A stretch of DNA of 64,000 nucleotides, from NCBI GenBank assembly GCA_030427805.1, contig JAUICP010000004.1:124001-188000 (forward strand), in the 5' to 3' direction. The notes under the pieces were generated by a model. That model did no database searches and had not been told where the DNA came from. It was given only the letters and a program-made list of their open reading frames with translations. Each line of letters begins with the position of its first letter. The stretch's first letter is position 1. The position numbers and the translations under genes are program-made. Shown here piece after piece: positions 52,961-61,206 of this stretch. This DNA comes from Bdellovibrionia bacterium (GTDB taxonomy: Bacteria; Bdellovibrionota; Bdellovibrionia; Bdellovibrionales; JAGQZY01).

Positions 52961-53566
52961 ATGACTTTCTTTCGAAGATGGCTTCTTATCTCAACGATCC
53001 TCATGCTTGCCTCTGTCTCTTTTGGACAGGCGGACTTGAATCTAGAACTCAATAGGTGCCAAGATCCATTTTTGGATATCCACAGGGCCCAGCTTGAAGT
53101 CTATTGGAAGTCCCAAATTCCCGGACAAACGAGCATCCAATTGGGGCTAAAAAATGACTGGGGGATCGAATTTAATCGAGTCTCCTATTTTGCACCTGGT
53201 AGGTCCGAAGCTGTTGCGCACTTGGATTTTCGAGTCGGTCCTCAACCTCAGAAGATATTCATTGATGATGTTAGAGTCGATAAGGAATTCCGCGATCAAA
53301 AGCTTTCCCTTCTTCTCTTTATCACCGCACTCAATGCCGTCGGAAACGTAAGAATTGTCGGTACTGGAATCGGTTTGATGAACAAGACCATATTTTTGCA
53401 ACACTACGAAAAGACAGGAGACATCAAGGCATCACTTGAACAAACCCCAGCCTACAAAATTCGCAAAGCCGCAGGTTTTACGGAAATACTCGACCAAGAA
53501 CCTTTTCTGATAGACCTCGACGATCGAGATTTCGACTCCTGGCAACTTATCTTTCATATGCGCTAA
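52961..53566 (+). CDS. Exported protein with GNAT-like segment, unknown function
   Basis: About 201 residues from the ATG at 52961, which places a signal peptide at the start (RRWLLISTILMLASVSFGQA); the track start is 10 codons earlier. The segment IFIDDVRVDKEFRDQKLSLL followed by LQHYEKTGD and RKAAGFTEI resembles the acetyl-CoA loop and C-terminal end of GNAT proteins, although an exported GNAT fold would be unusual. I cannot assign a reaction. Confidence 0.45.
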   Translation: MTFFRRWLLISTILMLASVSFGQADLNLELNRCQDPFLDIHRAQLEVYWKSQIPGQTSIQLGLKNDWGIEFNRVSYFAPGRSEAVAHLDFRVGPQPQKIFIDDVRVDKEFRDQKLSLLLFITALNAVGNVRIVGTGIGLMNKTIFLQHYEKTGDIKASLEQTPAYKIRKAAGFTEILDQEPFLIDLDDRDFDSWQLIFHMR

Positions 53567-53621
53567 AGCCCTCGACAAGCCCACTCAACTCATTTAAGCT
53601 TTAAAAAAATTGGGGTGTTTG

Positions 53622-54368
53622 ATGAGATCTTTACTGATCCTGGGTTACGGCTATCTTGGCTTCCATTTTCAAAAATATTTGAAAGATCAAAACCTATCCC
53701 CTGAAATTTTTAAAACTCGCCGCAACAAAGACATTCTTTTTAGTATCGAAGACAAAGAGACTTGGAAGAACATTCCTGAGGTCGAAAATACCCTTTGGAC
53801 CTTCCCCGCAAAACCCATGGAACTCGTGAGTGAATTTTATGGGCAGATGAAATCAAAATTGGGAAAGATTGTATGCATCGGTAGTACTTCGGCTCTTGTT
53901 CCCCAAGTGGCAGCATTCCCCGTTGACGAAACAACTCCACTCAGTGATGAGTTTGAACGAGTCAAAGGCGAAAAATTTCTCCAAGCCAAGGGGGCTACCA
54001 TGATTCGCTCAGCCGGGATCTATGGTCCCGGAAGAGATCCACGGTTATGGCTCACCGAAGGGCGTATTAAAAACTTTGATCGCCCGATCAATCTGATTCA
54101 CATCGATGATCTTTGCCAATTTGCCCTCAAGGCATTCGATGAAAAACACAGCTCTAAATCCTTTCTCGCCTGTGATGAAAAAACATACCTTTGGAATGAA
54201 CTCATCGATCACTGGCAACTCAGGGAGCAAATCCCAAGTATCGAAAGGGTCGAACGAAAACGGGTCAGTAAAATCGTCGTCGCCAAAAAATCGCGACAGG
54301 ATCTCGGTGTTCAATTAAAGTATCCCGACGTTAAAGTCGGCGTTGAAAGCTTACCGACGACTCACTAA
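53622..54368 (+). CDS. NAD(P)-binding sugar epimerase/reductase-like protein
   Basis: About 248 residues. Rossmann start SLLILGYGYLGFHFQKYL, then CIGSTSAL, AGIYGPGRDPR and IHIDDLCQFALKAF, as in extended SDR proteins of the YeeZ/NAD-dependent epimerase group. The usual catalytic YxxxK is not obvious (the equivalent reads ERVKGEKFL), so activity is uncertain. The gene is followed within 16 bases by the transporter gene. Confidence 0.68.
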   Translation: MRSLLILGYGYLGFHFQKYLKDQNLSPEIFKTRRNKDILFSIEDKETWKNIPEVENTLWTFPAKPMELVSEFYGQMKSKLGKIVCIGSTSALVPQVAAFPVDETTPLSDEFERVKGEKFLQAKGATMIRSAGIYGPGRDPRLWLTEGRIKNFDRPINLIHIDDLCQFALKAFDEKHSSKSFLACDEKTYLWNELIDHWQLREQIPSIERVERKRVSKIVVAKKSRQDLGVQLKYPDVKVGVESLPTTH

Positions 54369-54384
54369 CAACAAAGGGCATCTC

Positions 54385-55626
54385 ATGGAATATCTCCAGG
54401 CCATCTTAGGACTGCTCGTCTTTATCGGAATCGCCTATCTACTGAGCGAAAACAAAAAATCCTTCCCACTCAAGTTGGTTGGATTTGCTATTCTTACGCA
54501 ATTTGTTCTCGCCTTCTTGTTTACACGAATTCCAATTCTTAAAGACGCATTCTTTGAACTCAATCGCCTCACCCTCGCTCTGAATACGGCAACGGCAGAA
54601 GGTTCTCAATTTATGTTTGGCTACCTCGCCGGCAAACCTCTCCCCCAAGAAGCCCAAGCCCTGGGTATTGGCGGTGTTCTTGCGTTTCAAATTCTTCCTA
54701 TCGTCTTGGTAACAAGCGCATTCTCTGCCGTTCTATTTCACTGGGGAGTCTTGCAAAAATTCGTTAATGCATTTGCTTGGCTTCTTAAAAAAACGCTGGG
54801 AGCTGGAGGTGCCTTGGGATTAGGGGTCGCCGCCAATGTTTTCTTGGGTATTATCGAAGCGCCCCTCATCATTCGTCCCTACTTGAAAAACATGAGTCGC
54901 AGCGAACTTTTCACAATGTTGACAGCGGGCATGGCTACAATTGCCGGAACCGTGTTAGTTCTTTATTCGACAACCATAGATCAAGTGGTCCCAGGAGCAT
55001 TGGGGCAGATTCTTTTAGCTTCTATCATATCCGCTCCGGCCGCCATTATGCTTGCACAAGTCATAATTCCCATGGAACTCGACTCCAATGCCTCTTTAAA
55101 ACTCGAAGTCGAAAAGAACTCAAAGTCCTCTCTCGATGCTCTCATTCAGGGAACTTTCGACGGACTCAATATGGTCCTCAATATTGTCGCAGTTATCATC
55201 GTCCTTTTTGCATCGGTCTCAATCATCAATCAAATCCTGTCTGTTATTCCACTGGACAACCCTCTCAAGGTTCAAGACTTCTTCGCCTGGGCTTTTACTC
55301 CCCTTGTTTGGCTCATGGGAGTTCCCTGGCAGGAAGCCATCCAAGGAGGCTCTCTGATGGCTACGAAAACAGTTCTCAATGAATATGTTGCCTACAGTCA
55401 GCTTGCCGGAATTGAGGATGGGGCACTCAGCGAACGTTCTCGAATTATTATGACTTTTGCTCTTTGCGGATTCGCCAATTTCGGAAGCCTGGGTATTCTC
55501 ATTGGTGGCTTGGGAACTATTCTCCCCGAGCGACGCCAAGAAATCATCGACCTTGGGATAAAGGCCATTGTCGCGGGAACCTTGAGCACAATGACGACGG
55601 GGGCAATCATTTCTTTTTTCAGTTAA
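54385..55626 (+). CDS. Concentrative (CNT/NupC-family) nucleoside transporter
   Basis: About 413 residues from the ATG at 54385, 7 bases after AAGG; the track start overlaps the previous gene. NupC-type blocks: NTATAEGSQFMFGYL, FQILPIVLVTSAF, FLGIIEAPLIIRPYL, MATIAGTVLVLY, ISAPAAIMLAQ, LNEYVAY, TFALCGFANFGSLGI. These cover the gate and substrate helices. Imports nucleosides with H+ or Na+. Downstream of the epimerase-like gene. Confidence 0.9.
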   Translation: MEYLQAILGLLVFIGIAYLLSENKKSFPLKLVGFAILTQFVLAFLFTRIPILKDAFFELNRLTLALNTATAEGSQFMFGYLAGKPLPQEAQALGIGGVLAFQILPIVLVTSAFSAVLFHWGVLQKFVNAFAWLLKKTLGAGGALGLGVAANVFLGIIEAPLIIRPYLKNMSRSELFTMLTAGMATIAGTVLVLYSTTIDQVVPGALGQILLASIISAPAAIMLAQVIIPMELDSNASLKLEVEKNSKSSLDALIQGTFDGLNMVLNIVAVIIVLFASVSIINQILSVIPLDNPLKVQDFFAWAFTPLVWLMGVPWQEAIQGGSLMATKTVLNEYVAYSQLAGIEDGALSERSRIIMTFALCGFANFGSLGILIGGLGTILPERRQEIIDLGIKAIVAGTLSTMTTGAIISFFS

Positions 55627-55777
55627 GTATTGGCCCAAAGCACAAAGGCCTGCAGCGTCAGACCTTAAATCAGCCCCTCTTCTCTTATTTACTCTGCAAT
55701 GTAAAATCTAAATTTACGTAACATTAGTAACAATATGAGCGAAGACTAAGGGTAAGTTTTGAATTACAAGGAATCCA

Positions 55778-57784
55778 TTGCTAGCCTTAAATAATATTAT
55801 GATGAAACACCTATTACTCAGTATATTTATTGGACTCTTTTCTTTCGGCCTCGGTGCACAAACCGAGTGGGTCGAACTCCCTCACAGCAAAGTTCGAGCG
55901 CACTTATTTAGTGATCAATCTACAGAACACCGCGACCTGGTTTTTGAGTTTCAATTTGACGATCACTGGCACACCTACTGGACCAATCCCGGAGACTCGG
56001 GCGCACCTCCCCGCTTCCAATTTAAAAACATTAAAACCCCCGAAAAAATTAAGGGCCCCTTATATCGTGCTCCCGAACGAATAGTTTTAGGGCCCATTAC
56101 GACCTATGGGTTTTCTGGGACACTTCTTGTTCCCTTTCAAATACCGGCAAAGGACCTTCCCGAGTCACTGTCTATCGATCTTGAATTTCTCGTCTGTGAA
56201 GATATTTGTATTCCAGCAAATCACCTCTTCGAAATCTCCACAGTCGAAAACCTTTCAGACAAAACTGACCTTCTCGAAGAAGCGCTCAGCTCAATACCTA
56301 AAAAGTCGCCTCACTTCCAATTTAGCTTCGATCAGCTCGAGACGAAAAAGCTTAAGATAAAGTCCCTCACAAATGAATCCTACCTGCTTGAAGATATTTT
56401 TCTGAAAAGTGAATCCCGAAGAATTCACACTAAACCAGTCATCCTCCAGTCTTCAGCTAAAAATTTCGAAGTGATTTATCCCAAACCGGTTATGAAAGAT
56501 TACGAGGGAGTCGCCCTCTTTAAAAACTCTAGTGGAGAGAGTCTTGCCGTTAAATTTTTAGCCGAAAAGGACCAGAGCGAAATTTGGATGATGATCATCT
56601 TTGCCTTTCTCGGTGGACTCATTTTGAATCTCATGCCCTGTGTACTTCCGGTCCTATCGCTGAAAGTCCTCAGCCTCTCAAAAAGCGATAAAAACGAACG
56701 AAGACAGTCAATACTCGGTTACAGTTTAGGAGTCTTTCTTTGTTTTGAAATCTTCGCTCTGATCCTACTTGCCTTCAGAAGCTCAGGCGAAGCCCTCGGC
56801 TGGGGATTTCAACTACAAAGTCCTTGGTTTCTTGTTTTCATGTGTTTTCTTTTTGCCGCCATGGCAGCGAACCTTTTTGGAGTTTGGGAATTTGATTGGA
56901 CTTCGAGCCAAAGCTCCCAAAACCGTGCGAAGAGCCCCTTCTTGCGCGAAATCCCCACAGGATTTTTATCGGTTCTCGTAGCCTCCCCATGTACTGCGCC
57001 ATTTATGGGAGCTTCCTTAGGCTATGCCCTGACTCAGCCTCCAGTAAATGTTCTCATTATTTTCGCGAGCCTCGCCCTTGGACTCTGTTTTCCATTTCTG
57101 CCGGGGCTCGTCCTCAAAAATTATAGAATTCCCCTACGATCCGGACCTTGGATGCAGAAATTTAAAGTCTTCTTGGGTTTTCCTCTGATCGCAACCAGTT
57201 TGTGGCTCGCTTTTGTGTACTCTCAACTCACAAGCAACCAATCTGCTTTTTGGCTGCTCGGCCTTGTTATCCTTCTTTTTATGGGCCTTTGGATTTTACA
57301 AAGCCTCCTTGCCGAACGAGCAAAGCTCCGATTATTTTCCGTTTTAATTCTCAGCTTCCTACTCTTTTTTATGGAACCCTATTTTCGTCTCGAAGAAACG
57401 AGCTCTAAGGCAGTCACTAAAGCGACTCAATCTGACTCTTCTATCACCTGGGTTCCCTTTACAGAGGAAAAACTCAATGATTTTCGCGAACAAAAGAAGA
57501 CGGTCTTCGTCGATTTTACCGCTGATTGGTGCTTATCCTGTAAGGTCAACGAAAAAGTGACTTTCGAGGATTCCGAGGTGCAGGATTTTATCAAAAAGAA
57601 TGACGTCGTCATGATGAAAGCTGATTGGACTAAGAAAAATCCGGAGATCACAAAAATTTTAAAAAACTACGGGCGCATTGGTGTGCCCCTTTATCTTTTG
57701 TTTAAAAGTGGGCAAAACCAAGTTCAGATATTACCTGAGGTTCTAACCCCTAAAATATTTAAAAACGCATTTGAGAAAAAATAA
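55778..57784 (+). CDS. dsbD: Thiol:disulfide interchange protein DsbD
   Basis: 668 residues. N-terminal periplasmic domain with VCEDICIPANH, eight or so membrane helices with GGLILNLMPCVLPVLSLK and ASPCTAPFMGASLG (the paired core Cys) and a C-terminal thioredoxin-like domain with FTADWCLSCK. These are the three domains of DsbD/ScsB, which carries electrons from cytosolic thioredoxin to the periplasm. A TTG at 55778 has AAGGA at good spacing; ATG at 55799 is the alternative. Operon with a redoxin gene 10 bases downstream. Confidence 0.92.
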   Translation: MLALNNIMMKHLLLSIFIGLFSFGLGAQTEWVELPHSKVRAHLFSDQSTEHRDLVFEFQFDDHWHTYWTNPGDSGAPPRFQFKNIKTPEKIKGPLYRAPERIVLGPITTYGFSGTLLVPFQIPAKDLPESLSIDLEFLVCEDICIPANHLFEISTVENLSDKTDLLEEALSSIPKKSPHFQFSFDQLETKKLKIKSLTNESYLLEDIFLKSESRRIHTKPVILQSSAKNFEVIYPKPVMKDYEGVALFKNSSGESLAVKFLAEKDQSEIWMMIIFAFLGGLILNLMPCVLPVLSLKVLSLSKSDKNERRQSILGYSLGVFLCFEIFALILLAFRSSGEALGWGFQLQSPWFLVFMCFLFAAMAANLFGVWEFDWTSSQSSQNRAKSPFLREIPTGFLSVLVASPCTAPFMGASLGYALTQPPVNVLIIFASLALGLCFPFLPGLVLKNYRIPLRSGPWMQKFKVFLGFPLIATSLWLAFVYSQLTSNQSAFWLLGLVILLFMGLWILQSLLAERAKLRLFSVLILSFLLFFMEPYFRLEETSSKAVTKATQSDSSITWVPFTEEKLNDFREQKKTVFVDFTADWCLSCKVNEKVTFEDSEVQDFIKKNDVVMMKADWTKKNPEITKILKNYGRIGVPLYLLFKSGQNQVQILPEVLTPKIFKNAFEKK

Positions 57785-57794
57785 GGAGAATTTT

Positions 57795-58403
57795 ATGAAA
57801 TTGATTAAAAGCTTATTTATCAGTTTGTCGATTCTGGGATTCAGTCTCAGTAGCTTCGCCTCACCCGAAGTCGGGAAAATGGCCCCAGATTTTGAACTCA
57901 AAGGGAAAGATGCAAAGTCAGTCAAACTCTCATCTCTTAAAGGAAAATGGGTCGTCCTCGAATGGTTCAACCACGGTTGTCCCTATGTAAAGAAACACTA
58001 CGAGACCAACAATATGCAAAAGCTCCAGGCCAAGTACACAAAAAAGGGCGTCGAGTGGATTTCAATTGTATCCTCTGCTCCGGGTAAACAAGGTTACCTT
58101 GAGGACACAAAGGCCATTGCTAAAATAGATGAGATGTGGAAAACATCGAGAACAAATACCCTTCTAGACCCGGCGGGTGAAGTTGGAAAACTCTATGGCG
58201 CCACTAATACTCCGCAAATGTTCGTAATCAATCCCGAGGGAAAGATTGCTTATATGGGCGCTATTGATGACAACTCTTCATCACGAGAGTCGAGTGTTAA
58301 AGGAGCGAAAAATTATGTCGCTGCAGCACTCGATGAAGGGATGGCTGGCAAAGCAATTAGTGTCGCATCGACTAAACCCTATGGTTGCAGTGTTAAGTAT
58401 TAA
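57795..58403 (+). CDS. Periplasmic AhpC/TSA-family redoxin
   Basis: About 202 residues from the ATG at 57795, 7 bases after AAGGAG; the track start overlaps DsbD. Signal peptide ends SLSSFASP. Peroxiredoxin/thioredoxin fold with NHGCPYVKKHYETN (single peroxidatic-type Cys instead of CxxC), then GATNTPQMFVINPEGKI. A second Cys lies almost at the C-terminus (YGCSVKY). It is likely reduced by DsbD encoded just upstream. A resistance or maturation role is inferred. Confidence 0.85.
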   Translation: MKLIKSLFISLSILGFSLSSFASPEVGKMAPDFELKGKDAKSVKLSSLKGKWVVLEWFNHGCPYVKKHYETNNMQKLQAKYTKKGVEWISIVSSAPGKQGYLEDTKAIAKIDEMWKTSRTNTLLDPAGEVGKLYGATNTPQMFVINPEGKIAYMGAIDDNSSSRESSVKGAKNYVAAALDEGMAGKAISVASTKPYGCSVKY

Positions 58404-58436
58404 GAGTTAGCATTAGAGGCAGGAAGTCTCTTTTTT

Positions 58437-58499
58437 AAAACTCAAGTGAGCTTAATTAAACTAAGGTTTTTTAGTTTTTAGATCACTTGAGTTTTTTTT
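58437..58499. terminator. Bidirectional terminator after the DsbD-redoxin operon
   Basis: A 13-bp stem AAAACTCAAGTGA / TCACTTGAGTTTT, with an inner AAACTAA / TTAGTTT hairpin in the loop and a run of T after. Lies between convergent genes. The inner hairpin makes a cruciform-like structure. Confidence 0.88.
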
Positions 58500-58504
58500 G
58501 CAAC

Positions 58505-59671
58505 CTATCGATCACGGCGAAAAGGAGTACTGCCCGCAACATCTTCCATCGCTAACTCAAGTTGCTTTCTCTCGATCCCTAAGTATTTATAAATAACTGC
58601 AGCGACCTGAGGATTTTCGAGATGATGGTAACTCTCGGTGAGCTGAGGAAGAAAACCTCGGGAATGCTTGTGGGGACCTTGGGCACCGGCCTCGAAGAGC
58701 TCAATCCCATTCTCAATGGCCCACTCGATCATTGCATAATAACAGAGTTCAAAATGAAGTTTGTCATACTCAAATCGACAGCCCCAGTAACGGCCAAACA
58801 GGTGATTACCACTATAAAAGGCCAATGATTGGGCAACCACCTGATCCTCTCTGACGGCCGAAAATAACAATATATTTTCTTTCATATTTTCAAAACAAAG
58901 GCTAAAGAACTTCAAATTCAAATAAGGGGCACTCATTTTCTTCGAAATCGTACTCAAGTAAAACCGATAAAAGTCCTCTGCCGTCCTATTGTTTAATTCT
59001 TCACCAGGAACTCGTCGGATACGAATGCCCTGATCTCTGACCGACATCCTCTCGGCTTGAATTTGCTTTCTTCGTTTCCTTCGGAGATGGGATAGGAAAT
59101 CATCAAAACTGGCGTAATTTGCATTTTTCCAATGAAATTGATAGGAATAACGCTTTTCAAAAGAGTTTTGCGCCAACAGCCTTCCATCCTCAGTACTCGT
59201 AAACAAAAAATGGGTTCCAGAGAATTGATGAGTTTTCACATATTCCTGAATCTCTGCCATGAATTTTTCTTTTTCCTCGTCCGAAACATCCTGGACCCTA
59301 AGAATTTTATGGCCTGTCGCTGGTGTAAATGGAACGGCAAAAAGAAGCTTTGGATAGTACTCCAAGCCGGCGTGCTCGTAGAGGTGAGCCCATTCCCAAT
59401 CAAATATATATTCACCATAGCTATGATGCTTAACGTAAGAGTAGGCGCAAATTCTAAGTTCATCTCCTTTAAAAAGACAAAAATACCGAGGAAGCCACCC
59501 CGTTTCAGGCCCCACACAGGCAGAATCTTCCAAGTTTTTTAAGAACTGATAGCTGCTAAAAGGAAAATGGGGATCCGAAACAAGATTCCATTTCTCTTGA
59601 TCAATCTCTGCAATGCTCTCATAAATCTTAACTTGCAAGCTCGCTTCTGCCTTTCCTATAATCGGACTCAC
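58505..59671 (-). CDS. COG3146-type N-acyltransferase (GNAT/FemAB-like)
   Basis: 388 residues. Typical DUF482/COG3146 blocks: YSYVKHHSYGEYIFDWEWAH, YYPKLLFAVPFTPATG, SFEKRYSYQFHWKN, RRKRRKQIQAER, YFYLSTISKK-like NRTAEDFYRFYLSTI, LFGRYWGC, FELCYYAMIEWAI and FEAGAQGPHKHSRGF. The family is related to FemAB and GNAT enzymes and is thought to transfer an acyl or aminoacyl group. Divergent from clpS. Substrate unknown. Confidence 0.85.
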   Translation of the reverse strand: MSPIIGKAEASLQVKIYESIAEIDQEKWNLVSDPHFPFSSYQFLKNLEDSACVGPETGWLPRYFCLFKGDELRICAYSYVKHHSYGEYIFDWEWAHLYEHAGLEYYPKLLFAVPFTPATGHKILRVQDVSDEEKEKFMAEIQEYVKTHQFSGTHFLFTSTEDGRLLAQNSFEKRYSYQFHWKNANYASFDDFLSHLRRKRRKQIQAERMSVRDQGIRIRRVPGEELNNRTAEDFYRFYLSTISKKMSAPYLNLKFFSLCFENMKENILLFSAVREDQVVAQSLAFYSGNHLFGRYWGCRFEYDKLHFELCYYAMIEWAIENGIELFEAGAQGPHKHSRGFLPQLTESYHHLENPQVAAVIYKYLGIERKQLELAMEDVAGSTPFRRDR

Positions 59672-59690
59672 CTAATGGGAGGATATATCG

Positions 59691-60005
59691 ATGGCTTCGG
59701 ATGAAGACCAACTGGGCACAATCACTAAACCAAAGGTCGACCCTAAGATCAAAAAACCAACCCTGTTCAAGGTGATTCTCCACAATGATGACTTTACGCC
59801 CAGGGACTTTGTCATAGAAGTCCTAAAAAAGTTTTTTAACAAAAATAACGACTCTGCATCAATGATAATGTACGCCGCCCATCGAAATGGCCATAGTTTA
59901 GTGGATGTTCTTAGCCTCGAAGTTGCCGAAATGAAAACCACAAAGGCACTCAGCTATGCACGCAAACACCTCTACCCTCTCAATATGAGTATTGAAGAAG
60001 AGTAG
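59691..60005 (+). CDS. clpS: ATP-dependent Clp protease adaptor ClpS
   Basis: 104 residues. HNDDFTPRDFVIEVL (N-degron-binding Asn-Asp loop), IMYAAHRNGHSLVDVL, EVAEMKTTKALSYARKHLYPL are ClpS signatures. It delivers N-degron proteins to ClpA. The N-terminal about 20 residues are the flexible arm. GGGAGG Shine-Dalgarno at spacing 8. Unlike most genomes clpA does not follow; it must be elsewhere if present. Confidence 0.92.
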   Translation: MASDEDQLGTITKPKVDPKIKKPTLFKVILHNDDFTPRDFVIEVLKKFFNKNNDSASMIMYAAHRNGHSLVDVLSLEVAEMKTTKALSYARKHLYPLNMSIEEE

Positions 60006-60011
60006 TTAGAA

Positions 60012-61016
60012 CTATAGCTTCTGCTCGTGGTCTTGAATCCACTTGATCAAAAGTTGATCCATCCAACGAAACCCTCGCCCCTGGGAGGGCTGAGAAAGGT
60101 ATCCAACATGGCCACCACTCTCAGTGAAAACGAGATCGAGGAACTTATTTTCGGGAAATTGTTTAAAAAAGCCCGAGTCAATAACGGGGTCATTTTCAGC
60201 AATTAAAACCAGGCCCGGAATTTTTATATTCGAAACATAGGGGCCACAAGAACTCCGGGTGTAATAATCTCTGGCATCTTTAAAGCCACCTCGTGGTGCC
60301 GTGTAAAGTTCATCAAATTCTCTGATATTCAATTTTTCCGGAAGCTGGATGGGTTCAATTTCTGGAAAGTACTTAGGTAACTTTTCAACGAGAACCCTTA
60401 AATCCTTTATAAAATAGTCGGCATAGATGCGGTTCTCTTTCTGTACCATCAAATCCGAACACTTCTCTAGGTCCGCAGGTGGTGAAACTCCCAAGACGGA
60501 ATCTAAATTACCAAGACCTTTTTCGCCAATCTCACCCGCTAACTTCAAACTGATATTAGCGCCCAGTGAATAACCAACCAAACTAATGGGTGAATCGGGA
60601 AATCGCTGGCTTAAATATCGAATCACTGCTGCAGCGTCCTCACTGCGTCCGCTGTGGTATATATTCTTAGCAAGGCCAAAACCAGGGCCGCAATTTCTTA
60701 AATTTACTCGCACTGACAAATAACCACTACTTACGGCCAAGCGGTTCAAACGAACAACATATTTGGATTGAAAGCACCCGGTCAGGCCGTGGATCATTAC
60801 TAAAATTCGATCTCCCTGGCGCCAGGACTTTGGCCAATTCATCGCCAGCTTCATAACATCACCATCGTCCAACTCGAGATCAACCATCTCTTGAACTTTC
60901 ATATCCGGCTGCTGCAACCAAAATCGCGAGCCAATGGTCTGCTTATGTCCCGATTCGAAACCTTTTAGTGGTTTAAACTGCTCAAATTGGATTCGCTCAA
61001 ATAGATCTTGGCTCAA
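60012..61016 (-). CDS. YheT-family alpha/beta hydrolase
   Basis: 334 residues. Motifs: VMIHGLTGCFQSKYV (oxyanion), NLRNCGPG, SLVGYSLGANISLKLAGE (Ser), LIAENDPVID (Asp) and ESGGHVGYL (His). Matches COG0429/YheT, hydrolases with an uncertain physiological substrate. Cytosolic. Convergent with clpS with a 6-base gap. Confidence 0.85.
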   Translation of the reverse strand: MSQDLFERIQFEQFKPLKGFESGHKQTIGSRFWLQQPDMKVQEMVDLELDDGDVMKLAMNWPKSWRQGDRILVMIHGLTGCFQSKYVVRLNRLAVSSGYLSVRVNLRNCGPGFGLAKNIYHSGRSEDAAAVIRYLSQRFPDSPISLVGYSLGANISLKLAGEIGEKGLGNLDSVLGVSPPADLEKCSDLMVQKENRIYADYFIKDLRVLVEKLPKYFPEIEPIQLPEKLNIREFDELYTAPRGGFKDARDYYTRSSCGPYVSNIKIPGLVLIAENDPVIDSGFFKQFPENKFLDLVFTESGGHVGYLSQPSQGRGFRWMDQLLIKWIQDHEQKL

Positions 61017-61206
61017 TGGATCCCGCCTTAGAGTGATTATGTTACGTGTTCAATAAACTCTCACATCTTATGTTATAGAACAAGTTTGTTTCACATGTAT
61101 ACAGGCTTTAATTTGAAAAACATGAGAAAAAACCAGCCCTTGGGTGTTATAGAAATGGACTCATAATTCCGATAAAAACTTGAATACGGCATCAATTGAG
61201 GAATGA

